Positions 51,033 through 59,329 of a stretch of 64,000 bases of DNA are shown here, piece by piece; position 1 is the first letter of the stretch, and each line of letters opens with the position of its first letter. Origin of the DNA: Ornithinimicrobium flavum (lineage in GTDB: Bacteria; Actinomycetota; Actinomycetes; Actinomycetales; Dermatophilaceae); contig NZ_CP038213.1 in NCBI RefSeq assembly GCF_004526345.1, positions 3,286,001 to 3,350,000 on the forward strand, read 5' to 3'. The notes under the pieces are model-generated. The model ran no database searches. It saw only the letters and a list, made by a program, of their open reading frames with translations, and was not told where the DNA came from. The position numbers and the translations under genes were made by a program.

Positions 51033-51712
51033 TCAGTGCTCGAAGCGGTAGCCGACACCCCGGACCGTGGTGATCCGGTCGGCCCCGACCTTGGCGCGCA
51101 GGTAGCGCACGTAGACGTCCACGACGTTGGAGCTGCCGGTCACCTCATACCCCCACACCCGGTCGAGCAGCTGCTCGCGGGACAGCGCCTGCCCGGCGTG
51201 CGCGATGAGCTCGCGCGCGAGGGCGAACTCGCGGGCCGACAGGTCGACCGGCGTGCCGTCGACGGTGGCGGTGCGGGCGGCGACGTCCAGCTCGACCCCG
51301 CCGGCCACGAGCCGGTCCTCGGCGGCCGGCCCCGCGGCCCCCTGGAGGTCGGCGTGCTGGCGCAGCCGCAGCCGCACCCGCGCCAGCAGCTCCTCGACGC
51401 GGAACGGCTTGGCGATGTAGTCCTCCGCCCCGCTCTCCAGCCCGAGCACGGTGTCCTCGACCGAGTCGCGCGCGGTGCACATGATGATCGGCACCGCTCC
51501 TCCATCGTGCGCAGCATCTTGAGCACGGTGAAGCCGTCCATCTTCGGCAGGCCCACGTCGAGCACGACGAGGTCCACCTCCCCGCCGGTCGCGTGCTCGA
51601 GGGCCGCGATGCCGTCGGTGACGATCGTGGTCCGGTGACCCTCGGAGCGCAGCGCCCGGTCGAGAACCCGGGCGATCCCCTCCTCGTCCTCCGCGATCAG
51701 GATGTGCGGCAT
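51033..51712 (-). pseudogene. OmpR-family response regulator with a -1 frameshift
   Basis: MPHILIAEDEEGIARVLDRAL (acidic pocket), VDLVVLDVGLPKMDGF (phospho-Asp), then near 51498 a G is missing (GGTG instead of GGGTG) and the receiver continues in the next frame with VPIIMCTARDSVEDT, GAEDYIAKPF (Lys) and a winged helix LSAREFALARELIAHAGQALSREQLLDRVWGYEVTGSSNVVDVYVRYLRAKV. Restored length about 226 residues. Its stop is followed by the VapBC region and it precedes the kinase gene by ten bases, forming a two-component pair. Candidate binder of the palindromes near 42170 and 49990. Confidence 0.9.
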
Positions 51713-51722
51713 GCCCAGGAGG

Positions 51723-53237
51723 CTACCCGGTGGGGGTGTCGCGCTCGGGCCCGTCCGGCAGCCACAGGGTGAAGCGCGAGCCGACACCCTCGACGGACTC
51801 GACGGCGGCGGCGCCCCCGTGGGCCTGGACGATGGCCTCGACGATGGCGAGCCCGAGGCCGCTGCCCTCGACCCGGCTGGCGTTGTCGGCGCGGCCGAAG
51901 CGCTCGAAGATCCGGCTCAGCTGCTCCTCCGGTATGCCGCACCCCTGGTCCAGGACCGACAGCGCCAGGTAGCGGTCGGCCGGCCGGGCCCCGGCCGCGA
52001 CCGCCCGCGCGCCCTCCTCACCGTCGGCGTCGGCCCACCGGCTGGTGAGCTCGACGACGCTGCCCGGCTCGCTGAACTTCACGCCGTTCGCGGCCAGCTG
52101 CACCACGGCCTGGATGATCCGCTGCCGGTCCAGGTCGAGCTGCCCCTCGGCATCGGTGCTCAGCCGCCAGCGGCGGTCGCCCAGGGAGGTGAGCCGGTCC
52201 ATGCACTCCACGGCCAGCTCGGTGACGTCGGTGGGGGCGGTCCGGACGAAGTCCGGGCGTTGCGCCTTGGCCAGCACGAGCAGGTCGTCGACGAGCCGCT
52301 GCATCCGGTCGACCTCGTCGAGCATGAGCGTCCGGGTGGCGGTCACCTCCTCGGGGTCGTGCGGGTCGAGCAGCTCGGCGTTGCCGCGCAGGATGGTCAA
52401 CGGGGTGCGCAGCTCGTGCGCGGCGTCGTCGAGGAACTGCCGCTGCTCACCCACCCCCGCCTCGATCCGGTCGAGCATCTGGTTGAAGCGGACGCCGAGC
52501 TGGACGACGTCGGTGTCGGCGCCGGCGACGTCCACCCGGCGTGACAGGTCGGTGGTGCTGACCTCGGCCGTGGCCTCCTGGAGGTCGCGCAGGGGGCGCA
52601 GGAGCCGGCCGAGGACGACGTGGGCCAGGGCCGCCCCGAGCGCCATGACGACCACGCTGACGAGCACGAAGATGAGGACGCGGCGCAGCATCTCCTCCTG
52701 CTGGGACCCGAGGTCGATGGCGACGACGAAGGTCCCCTGGCGCTCCTCCCCGTCCAGCCGCACGTCGGCGGCGAGCACGCGCAGGGTGGTGCCCTGGGTC
52801 CGCAGGGAGGTGATCCGGGCCTCCCCCTCGGGCACGGACAGGGCGGTGACGGCCGAGACCACGTCCGGGCCCTGCACCTCGAAGGCCCGCTCTCCCCCGC
52901 TCCAGAACATCGGCCGGTCCTGCACCAGCCCCATGAAGGCCTCGTCCTCCCCGGCCGTCGAGGTGGCGATGAAGTCGTAGAAGAGGTCGTCGACGTCGAC
53001 GTAGGCCCGGCCGTCCCGACCGGGCCCGGCCTGGGCGAGCAGGCCCAGCTCGTCCACCTCCTGGACGAGGTCGTCGTTGATCTGGTCGACGACGCGCTGG
53101 TACTGCACCGTGAACGACAGCAGGCCCGTGAGCAGCAGCCCGAGCGCGAGCAGCCCGACGACCATGGTCATCAGCCGCTGGCGGACGGTCCACCTGGGCC
53201 GCGCCGCCGGGGTGGGCTCCCCCGCCGCGTCGGTCAC
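51723..53237 (-). CDS. membrane sensor histidine kinase
   Basis: 504 residues, GTG start. TM1 ~ residues 20-42, extracytoplasmic sensor ~43-175, TM2 ~176-200, HAMP (LRPLRDLQEATAEVS), HisKA FLDDAAHELRTPLTILRGN with the phospho-His, then HATPase: N box AVVQLAANGVKFSEPG, G1 VLDQGCGIPEEQ, F box IFERFGRADN, G2 GSGLGLAIVEAIVQAHGG. Its stop is 10 bp before the regulator gene and its GTG overlaps the TGA of the DUF2891 gene. Signal unknown. Confidence 0.94.
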   Translation of the reverse strand: MTDAAGEPTPAARPRWTVRQRLMTMVVGLLALGLLLTGLLSFTVQYQRVVDQINDDLVQEVDELGLLAQAGPGRDGRAYVDVDDLFYDFIATSTAGEDEAFMGLVQDRPMFWSGGERAFEVQGPDVVSAVTALSVPEGEARITSLRTQGTTLRVLAADVRLDGEERQGTFVVAIDLGSQQEEMLRRVLIFVLVSVVVMALGAALAHVVLGRLLRPLRDLQEATAEVSTTDLSRRVDVAGADTDVVQLGVRFNQMLDRIEAGVGEQRQFLDDAAHELRTPLTILRGNAELLDPHDPEEVTATRTLMLDEVDRMQRLVDDLLVLAKAQRPDFVRTAPTDVTELAVECMDRLTSLGDRRWRLSTDAEGQLDLDRQRIIQAVVQLAANGVKFSEPGSVVELTSRWADADGEEGARAVAAGARPADRYLALSVLDQGCGIPEEQLSRIFERFGRADNASRVEGSGLGLAIVEAIVQAHGGAAAVESVEGVGSRFTLWLPDGPERDTPTG

Positions 53238-54241
53238 GGCCGCTCCAGGGCGCCCCTGGCGAGCAGCGCGAACGACACCAGCCAGTGGGTGGCCATGAAG
53301 TCGCCGTCGGTGATCGCGACCAGCACGGCACCCTCCTGCTCGTCGGCGGCGGCGCGCAGCCGGTCGGCCGCGGCGTCGGGCACCCATCCTGCCAGCCCGC
53401 GCAGGGCCCAGGCCCGGGACAGCGCGAGCCCGAGCAGGTGCGCCCCCTGGCCGTCGGTCGGGTCCAGGACCGTGGGGGTCGCCAGGAGCGAGGTATGCCG
53501 TCCCTCCCCGAGGCCGGGCAGCACCCGGGCCAGCCAGGGGCGGACCTCCTCCGGCGGCAGCACCCGGGTCATGAGCAGGGCCTCGGTGAGCGCCGGGGAG
53601 AGGAAGTCGGTGCCGCCCGGCTCGTGGTCGGTGGGCGCGGAGCCGTCGTCGGCGAACCAACCGAGGGCCGCGTCCCGGCAGGCGGTGACGACCTCGGGCC
53701 GGTCGAGGCGGTCGGGGGCGTAGGCGTCGAGGAGCAGGAGCAGCGCGAAGGCGTCGTTCTGGTGCTTGCCGTGCCGGACGGGGTAGGCCTGGCGCGCCAG
53801 CCAGCCGGGGACCAGCTCGGCCACGAGGTCCCCGAGGGGTGCCAGCGCGGCAGCCCAGCGCCCGCCCGGGTCGTGGGTCGCGGCGACGAGCTGGGCGGCC
53901 CACGCCCAGCCGTATGGCCGCTCGAAGCCGGGACGCTCCCGGAGGTAGGCGACCTCGACCGCGACGTTCGCCGGGGTCAGCCGCTCGTCCAGGAGGGCGG
54001 TGGCCGCGGCCCGCTCGGCCTCCGGGAGGGAGGCGGCATACCGTGACAGGAGGGTGACCAGGGACCACTGCATGTGGACGCTGCTGTGCCAGTCGAGCGC
54101 GCCGGAGAAGGCGGGGTGGCGCTCGTGCGGGACGACGGAGGTGTCGTCCGGGCCGAGGACGAGGTGGCCGGGCGCCCACGGGTAGGGGGTGCCGAGCACC
54201 GAGCGGGCGATCCGGCTCCAGGCCGGCAGGTCGGAGGTCAT
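53234..54241 (-). CDS. DUF2891-family protein
   Basis: 335 residues, mostly helical. HERHPAFSGALDWHSSVHMQWSLVTLL is the family's defining motif; repeated helix pairs and GGTDFLSPALTEALLM, HWLVSFALLA near the end resemble alpha/alpha-toroid proteins. No signal peptide. Members have been suggested to handle sugars or terpenoids but no activity is established. Coupled to the kinase by GTGA, so it may be regulated with it. Confidence 0.88.
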   Translation of the reverse strand: MTSDLPAWSRIARSVLGTPYPWAPGHLVLGPDDTSVVPHERHPAFSGALDWHSSVHMQWSLVTLLSRYAASLPEAERAAATALLDERLTPANVAVEVAYLRERPGFERPYGWAWAAQLVAATHDPGGRWAAALAPLGDLVAELVPGWLARQAYPVRHGKHQNDAFALLLLLDAYAPDRLDRPEVVTACRDAALGWFADDGSAPTDHEPGGTDFLSPALTEALLMTRVLPPEEVRPWLARVLPGLGEGRHTSLLATPTVLDPTDGQGAHLLGLALSRAWALRGLAGWVPDAAADRLRAAADEQEGAVLVAITDGDFMATHWLVSFALLARGALERP

Positions 54242-54252
54242 GGGGCCATTAC

Positions 54253-54258
54253 TACACT
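54253..54258 (+). promoter_or_regulatory. -10 element TACACT, leaderless start
   Basis: TACACT ends eight bases before the GTG at 54267; no ribosome-binding site. Confidence 0.5.
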
Positions 54259-54266
54259 CGGGCACC

Positions 54267-55043
54267 GTGACGCAGACGAGCGAGCACTACTTCACGGCGC
54301 TGGGCGGGGGGCGCTACGCCCCGACGGAGCAGACGCAGGGGGCCTGGCAGGAGGACGAGCAGCACGTCGCGCCCGTCATCGGGCTGCTCGTGCACGCGCT
54401 GGAGCGCGAGCATCCGAGCGAGCACCTGCAGTGGGCCCGGGTCAGCGTCGACATCCTCGGCATGATCCGCCGCGAGGAGATGCAGGTGACCACCCGGGTG
54501 CTGCGGCCCGGGCGCACGATCGAGCTGCTGGAGTCGGTCGTGGAGATCGGCGGCCGGCCGACCGTGCGGGCGACCGCCTGGCGGCTGGTGCGCGGGGAGA
54601 CGGCCGAGGTGGCTGCCGTGGAGCACGACCCGATGCCGGGCCCGGACGAGCTCCCCGTCTGGGACGGGATGGCGCAGTGGGGCGGGCACTTCATCCGCTC
54701 CGTGGAGTTCCGCGCGGCGGGCAACCGGCCGGGTCGGGGGCGGGCGTGGGCCCGGACCCCGCTGGCCCTGGTGGACACCGAGCCGGTCTCGGACCTGGCC
54801 CGCTGGGTGGGGCTGCTCGACACCGCCAACGGCATCGCGACCCGGCAGAGCCCGCGCGAGTGGCTCTACCCCAACGTCGACCTCACCCTCCACCTGCACC
54901 GACGGCCGCGCGGCACGTGGGTTGGCCTGGACACCCGCGTGCACTGGGGCCCGGACGGCCTCGGGCAGACCTCGTCGGTCGTCCACGACGTGGACGGACC
55001 GATCGGCACGGTGGAGCAGGCGCTCACCGTCCGCAAAGTGTGA
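54267..55043 (+). CDS. acyl-CoA thioesterase family protein (double hotdog, TesB-like)
   Basis: 258 residues from GTG: HYFTALGGGRYAPTEQTQGAWQEDEQHVAPVIGLLVHALE, SVDILGMIRREEMQVTTRVLRPGRTIELLES and a second hotdog repeat with GLLDTANGIATRQSPREWLYPNVDLTLHLHR. Hydrolyses acyl-CoA or an acyl thioester. No membrane segments. The stop TGA lies inside a consensus CRP-type palindrome. Confidence 0.88.
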   Translation: MTQTSEHYFTALGGGRYAPTEQTQGAWQEDEQHVAPVIGLLVHALEREHPSEHLQWARVSVDILGMIRREEMQVTTRVLRPGRTIELLESVVEIGGRPTVRATAWRLVRGETAEVAAVEHDPMPGPDELPVWDGMAQWGGHFIRSVEFRAAGNRPGRGRAWARTPLALVDTEPVSDLARWVGLLDTANGIATRQSPREWLYPNVDLTLHLHRRPRGTWVGLDTRVHWGPDGLGQTSSVVHDVDGPIGTVEQALTVRKV

Positions 55044-55054
55044 TCCAGATCACA
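55039..55054. promoter_or_regulatory. CRP-type palindrome TGTGA-n6-TCACA
   Basis: TGTGATCCAGATCACA matches the cAMP-receptor-protein consensus exactly on both arms. It overlaps the thioesterase stop codon and lies about 285 bp upstream of the lipoprotein start, too far for ordinary activation. The gap 55055-55339 shows no clear gene, so an unrecognised small RNA or long leader is possible. Confidence 0.65.
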
Positions 55055-55303
55055 TCCGACGGACGCAACGTTTCGGCCCTCCACGACGTCTTCATCTATG
55101 TCGGCCCGGGACAGCCGACGACCGTCGGGAGGGCGCCGCGAGGCGGACTGGGAGGGTTGCAGGAGGGTGGGGCGCCGGTGCAGGGGCCCGGTGCCCCACT
55201 CCCTGCCTGATCGATCACCGCGGCGAGCCGCGCGTCTTCCTCCGAGCCCGCGACCTCGCAGCGCGAGGAACCCGCTGTCCGGCGGGCGCGTCATACCCCC
55301 GCC

Positions 55304-55309
55304 TAGACT
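55304..55309 (+). promoter_or_regulatory. -10 element TAGACT of the lipoprotein gene
   Basis: TAGACT lies 30 bases before the ATG at 55340, with GGAGGAG in between; a conventional leadered promoter. Confidence 0.4.
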
Positions 55310-55339
55310 CGCAAGGACGCACCCGGAGGAGATCCGACG

Positions 55340-55867
55340 ATGACCCGCACCCGAGTCCTGCCGACGACGTTGGCGCTCGCGCTGTGCCTGGGCCTGGCCG
55401 CCTGCGGCACGAAGGACGCCGAGCCCGCCGACCCGACCGGCACCACCACGGCGGCCCCGGCCGCCCCCACCAGCGACGCCCCCACCCCCGACGAGGACGA
55501 CATGACCAGCAGCGGCCCCACCCTGCCCGGCCCCGACGCGGGCGACCTGCCGATCAGCCCGGTCCCCGACTCCGTGGTCCAGCGCGACGACGTGCAGCAG
55601 GCGGTCGCCGACGAGGCCGAGCGCCGCGGCGTCCCCGTCGAGGAGGTCACCGTCGCCGGCTACGCGGAGGTCACCTGGCGCGACGGTTCCCTCGGGTGCC
55701 CACAACCGGGCATGATGTACACGCAGGCGCTCGTGCCCGGCCATCAGCTGGTGCTCGAGGTCGACGGGGAGTATGCCAGCTACCACGCCGGCCGGACGGG
55801 GGCGTTCACCTACTGCGCCGACCCGGTGACTCCCGCCGAGGGCAGCGTCCCGAGCAGCGACACCTGA
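55340..55867 (+). CDS. secreted lipoprotein, conserved actinobacterial type
   Basis: 175 residues. Signal MTRTRVLPTTLALALCLGLAAC with lipobox LAAC, then a Thr/Ala/Pro/Asp-rich linker (~25-65) and a compact domain: VTVAGYAEVTWRDGSLGCPQPGMMYTQALVPGHQLVLEVDGEYASYHAG ending TYC, with two Cys likely forming a disulfide. The W-x-D-x-S-x-G-C-P-x-P-G-x-x-Y pattern is widely conserved in actinomycetes but without known function. Followed 14 bp later by the RDD gene. Confidence 0.85.
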   Translation: MTRTRVLPTTLALALCLGLAACGTKDAEPADPTGTTTAAPAAPTSDAPTPDEDDMTSSGPTLPGPDAGDLPISPVPDSVVQRDDVQQAVADEAERRGVPVEEVTVAGYAEVTWRDGSLGCPQPGMMYTQALVPGHQLVLEVDGEYASYHAGRTGAFTYCADPVTPAEGSVPSSDT

Positions 55868-55881
55868 GGAGAAGGCCCGTG

Positions 55882-56517
55882 ATGACCTGGCCCCCCAACG
55901 ACCCCTACGGCAGCCCGGCCGACGACCAGCGTCGCCCGCCGCTCACCGGCCCGACCGAGGGCGGCGCCCCGTGGCTGGGGGCTCCGCCGCCGCCGATCCC
56001 GTCCTACTCCCCGCCGCCTCCCGGGCAGACGCCCGGGCCGCAGGACTCCTTCCCGCAGTACGGGTACGGCGCGCCGAGGCCCCCTCAGCAGCAGCTTCGC
56101 TACGCCGACTGGGGCGAGCGGGTAGGGGCGACGCTCGTGGACTGGATGATCCTCCTCCTGCCGCTCCTCGTGCTCTCCGAGATCTTCGAGTCGCTCGCCA
56201 CCCTGCTGTGGCTCGGCGCCGCGGGGTGGATCGGCTGGCTCAACGGCAGCAAGGGGCAGTCGCCGGGCAAGGCGCTCATGGGGCTCAAGGTCATCCGGGA
56301 CGTCGACGGCACCACCCTGGGCGGACCCGTCGGCGTCGTGCGGTCGCTGGCGCTGCTGCTCATGTTCCCCTTCACCGCGGGCATCGCGTGGGCGCTCTCC
56401 CTGGCCTGGCCGATGTGGGACGCCAAGAAGCAGACGCTCCACGACAAGATCGTCGGGGCGTCGGTGGTGGCCGGCTACCCGCGGCAGAAGCTGGGCAAGG
56501 ACATCTTCACGCCCTGA
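55882..56517 (+). CDS. RDD-family membrane protein
   Basis: 211 residues, GAGGAGAAGG before ATG. A ~65-residue Pro/Gly/Gln-rich N-terminus, then RYADWGERVGATLVDWMILLLPLLVL (the RDD region, here E-R-x3-T-x-V-D), a central loop KGQSPGKALMGLKVIRD, and TLHDKIVGASVV at the end, all typical. Three membrane helices. Transport or envelope role unknown. Probably co-transcribed with the lipoprotein. Convergent with thiQ, four bases apart. Confidence 0.92.
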   Translation: MTWPPNDPYGSPADDQRRPPLTGPTEGGAPWLGAPPPPIPSYSPPPPGQTPGPQDSFPQYGYGAPRPPQQQLRYADWGERVGATLVDWMILLLPLLVLSEIFESLATLLWLGAAGWIGWLNGSKGQSPGKALMGLKVIRDVDGTTLGGPVGVVRSLALLLMFPFTAGIAWALSLAWPMWDAKKQTLHDKIVGASVVAGYPRQKLGKDIFTP

Positions 56518-56520
56518 CCC

Positions 56521-57552
56521 TCAGGTCTGGAGCAGCGCGATCCCGCGCGGGTCGACCGCGAGGCGGACCCGCTGCCCGGGAGTGAGTCCGACGTCGTCCC
56601 CCAGCGCGGTCGCGGGACCGAGCCCGTCGACGTCCACGTCGAGGTGCACCGCGTCGCTCACCGCGACCGCGCGCCGGACGGTGCCGGTGAGGGTGCCGGC
56701 CGGGTCCTGGCGGAGCGCGTTGCGACGCAGCGCGATGTGCCGCTCACCACGCGAGGCGTCCGGTGCGCCCTGGGACAACCATTCGGCGCGCTCGGTGGGG
56801 TCGGGAAGCAACCACGCGGCGCGGTCGGTCGTGAGGGGGAGGATGGTCGTGTAGCCGATGAACGCGGCCACCTCGGCATCGACCGGCGCGCGCCACACCT
56901 CGGCCGTCGGCCCCTCCTGCACGACCCGGCCCGCGAGCATGACGGTGAGCCGGTCGGCGACCGTGAAGGCCTCGTCATGGTCGTGGGTCACCATGACCGC
57001 GGTCGTGCCGGTCTCCACGAGGATCTCCCGCAGGTCACCGCCCAGACGCTCCCGCAGCGACCGGTCGAGCGCTGACAGGGGCTCGTCGAGCAGGAGCAGC
57101 TCGGGGTCGGCGGCTAGGGAGCGGGCCAGGGCGACGCGTTGCTGCTCCCCGCCGGAGAGGGTGGGGGGACGGCGGTCGGCATACCCGGGCAGGCCGACGA
57201 GCTCGAGCAGCTCGTCGACCCGGGACCTCCGTGCGGCCCGGCCCACCCCGCGCAACCGCAGCGGGTAGGCGACGTTGGCGCCCACCGTGGCGTGGCCGAA
57301 GAGCTGCCCGTCCTGGAACATGAGGGCGAAGCCACGCTCGTGCGTGGGCACGCCGGCCAGGTCGCGCCCGCGCCAGCGGACGCTGCCGGCGTCGAGGTGC
57401 TCCAGCCCGGCGGTGGCCCGCAGCAGGGTCGACTTGCCGCAGCCGGAGGGGCCGAGGATGGCCAGCACCTGCCCCTCCTCCACCGTGAGGGTGACGTCGT
57501 CGACGGCCGTGGTGGCGCCGAATCGCACCGTGAGATCGGTGATCTCGAGCAT
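56521..57552 (-). CDS. thiQ: thiamine-type ABC transporter ATP-binding protein
   Basis: 343 residues: Walker A LGPSGCGKSTLLRATAGL, Q-loop LMFQDGQLFGHATVGANVAYPL, signature LSGGEQQRVALARSLA, Walker B LLLLDEPLSALD, His switch THDHDEAFTVAD, then a C-terminal OB-like part. Within that part TDRAAWLLPDP and TERAEWLSQGA are encoded by two units of the repeat seen at 9501-9750, here with a frame-keeping 33-bp spacing. The ATG forms TGATG with the end of the inserted AbiEii-type gene; in the ancestral operon it would have done so with thiP. Energises ThiP; thiamine or a precursor is inferred from the riboswitch. Confidence 0.85.
   Translation of the reverse strand: MLEITDLTVRFGATTAVDDVTLTVEEGQVLAILGPSGCGKSTLLRATAGLEHLDAGSVRWRGRDLAGVPTHERGFALMFQDGQLFGHATVGANVAYPLRLRGVGRAARRSRVDELLELVGLPGYADRRPPTLSGGEQQRVALARSLAADPELLLLDEPLSALDRSLRERLGGDLREILVETGTTAVMVTHDHDEAFTVADRLTVMLAGRVVQEGPTAEVWRAPVDAEVAAFIGYTTILPLTTDRAAWLLPDPTERAEWLSQGAPDASRGERHIALRRNALRQDPAGTLTGTVRRAVAVSDAVHLDVDVDGLGPATALGDDVGLTPGQRVRLAVDPRGIALLQT
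56777..56841 (-). repeat. two in-frame units of the 32/33-bp repeat inside thiQ
   Basis: On the minus strand ACCGACCGCGCCGCGTGGTTG is followed 33 bp later by ACCGAGCGCGCCGAATGGTTG (each 21-base word differing at the shown places from the array core). The 33-bp period preserves frame whereas the intergenic arrays use 32 bp. Confidence 0.8.
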
Positions 57553-57572
57553 CAGAAGGCACCCACCGATCC
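57545..57572. repeat. 28-bp direct repeat, copy 1 (insertion boundary)
   Basis: Identical over 28 bp with 59405-59432 (TCGAGCATCAGAAGGCACCC and eight more bases), exactly 1860 bp apart. This copy contains the thiQ ATG and encodes the last residues (SVGAF) of the AbiEii-type protein. Confidence 0.9.
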
Positions 57573-58358
57573 CAGGCCGGTCCGGAAGCCGGCGGCGAAG
57601 GCGCCCAGGAGTTGCGGACTGGTCAGCGACCCCATCTGACTCGCGAGTCGAGCTGCCTGCGGAGGCGCATCGAGCACCTTGAGCACCGCACCTCCGTGGA
57701 GCGGATCAAACGGCAGCGCGGCCAACCGTCCAGTTCGGAAGGCTGCTGCGACGTCGATGGCGTAGTCGGACCGCGCCAGCGCCTCTGCGTCTTCCCACGC
57801 TTCCTCCACGTAGGGAGACTCCGCGGACGCCTCCAGGATGTGTCTGAGGTCGAGAGCGTCCTTGGCGCTCTTCAGATGCCGGTCTCGCCAGGCAAGCACC
57901 TTCAGCGCAGCTTGCCCAGGGAGGGAAGCGACGTGGACTGTCACCGCGTTCGGCAGGTTCACCACAACCGCTGTAGCCGCAGCCTCGGCGAGTCCGGTCA
58001 CGTCGAGGAGGTGTCCGTCATCGAGTTCGACGTGACGGTCCCGCTCCATCGGTCCGAAGGGCACCACGTCGACCTCCACCCCCAGGACGCGAACCTTGTG
58101 GTCGCTGTTGCGGACGGGATGGAGCCCACGAGTGAACCCCTCGAGCCCCTCCCGGTCGACCGCGACGGCAATGTCGACATCCAGGGTCGCACGGACCACA
58201 GGCTGCTGAGTCACAGCGTGCACGACAAGATCCCGCGCTGCGGCGCCTATCACCAGCATCGTGAGATCCAGACGCTCGGCCCGCTCCGTCAGCTCTCGAA
58301 GAACGTCGACGGGGACGGGCAGCGCCTCGGCTGCCGACAGGTCGACCGATGTGATCAC
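57552..58358 (-). CDS. AbiEii-like nucleotidyltransferase toxin
   Basis: 268 residues from GTG. MLVIGAAARDLVVHA ... RATLDVDIAVAVD is the nucleotidyltransferase signature (G-A/G/S ... D-x-D) and ALKVLAWRDRHLKSAKDALDLRHIL the second conserved AbiEii block. Such enzymes transfer nucleotides, for example to tRNA, and arrest growth. Its GTG overlaps the TGA of the AbiEi gene. The last residues GSVGAF are encoded by the duplicated thiP end, so the toxin's C-terminus is borrowed from the host gene. Lower GC than its neighbours by eye. Confidence 0.82.
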   Translation of the reverse strand: MITSVDLSAAEALPVPVDVLRELTERAERLDLTMLVIGAAARDLVVHAVTQQPVVRATLDVDIAVAVDREGLEGFTRGLHPVRNSDHKVRVLGVEVDVVPFGPMERDRHVELDDGHLLDVTGLAEAAATAVVVNLPNAVTVHVASLPGQAALKVLAWRDRHLKSAKDALDLRHILEASAESPYVEEAWEDAEALARSDYAIDVAAAFRTGRLAALPFDPLHGGAVLKVLDAPPQAARLASQMGSLTSPQLLGAFAAGFRTGLGSVGAF

Positions 58359-59329
58359 AGCTGCTTGGCCAGGTCAGCCAGCCTCGGGTCGGTCTCGGCC
58401 AGGAGGTCGGCCCGGATCAGGATCTCAGGGACAACTGCCGTCTTGTCCTCCAGGAGCTTCTCACCCCAGAAGATGTCTCGCAGCTGTATCCACCCGTCCG
58501 GGTCGTGCCTGAGCCGGCCGGCGACGATGACGTCCTTCCGCTTTTCGGCAGAGGAGTAGAGCAGCGCCGTCTTCGGCCTGATCGACATGCCGATCGTCCG
58601 TGCCGCCAGTTCGGATCCGACGTAGACCCCGCTCGGCATCACCGTCAACACCTCCGTCGGCGATGACCAGACGCCTGACGAATACCGCGGGGCGTCGATG
58701 CCGCCTAGCCCCGAGAGAGCCAGATAGCTCTCCGTCCAACGATCTGCCATCGTGGCCTGCTTGAGCAGCGCGCCGTCCTTCGAGAGATACCCGAGCTCAC
58801 GCAGCCCCTTCAGCACCCGGTTCGTCGTTCCCAACGACGCCCCTGCGAGTGCAGCCAGGTCGCGCTGAGTGCCCACCTCTTCGAGACTGCCGCGCACGAG
58901 GAGGACGAACGTCACGGGCAGCCCCGTCCTGGAGAAGGGCCGGTCGATGGAAGGTGGTCCTGCGGCACGTCGCCACCCATCGAGGCGGACGAGCAGCCCG
59001 GGGGCAGCGAACGAGGCCGCGCCGGTGGAGTCGAGGTAGCCCCACCCAGCAGCCTCCAGCGCCTTGCGCACCGCCGGCTTGATCTCGTGCGACAGCACCA
59101 CACCACCCGGCACCGGTGGGAGCAGCTCGATCGCACCGGCGGAGAGCGCTCCTTTCAGGACGACCGGGAAGGTGCGTTCCCCCCCTCGCCAGAAGATCGT
59201 CAGCTGGCCGTCTACCGAGCCGCGGTCCTCCACCCACGACCACTTGGCCCCCAGCCCCTGGCTGATCAGGGCCTTGAGAGCCTCATTGAGCAGCGCCCCC
59301 TCCCCGCAACGACGTTCCACCGTCTTCAT
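58355..59329 (-). CDS. AbiEi-like type IV antitoxin/transcriptional repressor
   Basis: 324 residues. An N-terminal ~110-residue domain, a winged-helix region around RDLAALAGASLGTTNRVLKGLRELGYLSKDG (residues ~155-190) and a C-terminal domain with YSSGVWSSPTEVLTVMPSGVYVGSELAA and KRKDVIVAGRLRHDPDGW, which matches AbiEi-like proteins of the long type. It should repress its own promoter and counteract the AbiEii enzyme without direct binding. The ATG is probably leaderless, and also overlaps the TGA of a 28-codon ORF coming from the thiP end. Confidence 0.82.
   Translation of the reverse strand: MKTVERRCGEGALLNEALKALISQGLGAKWSWVEDRGSVDGQLTIFWRGGERTFPVVLKGALSAGAIELLPPVPGGVVLSHEIKPAVRKALEAAGWGYLDSTGAASFAAPGLLVRLDGWRRAAGPPSIDRPFSRTGLPVTFVLLVRGSLEEVGTQRDLAALAGASLGTTNRVLKGLRELGYLSKDGALLKQATMADRWTESYLALSGLGGIDAPRYSSGVWSSPTEVLTVMPSGVYVGSELAARTIGMSIRPKTALLYSSAEKRKDVIVAGRLRHDPDGWIQLRDIFWGEKLLEDKTAVVPEILIRADLLAETDPRLADLAKQL

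Noticed and set aside
55088..55339. 81-codon ORF starting ATG at about 55098 after the CRP site
   Set aside because: Arg/Pro/Ser-rich low-complexity translation without a ribosome-binding site or homology; probably noncoding.
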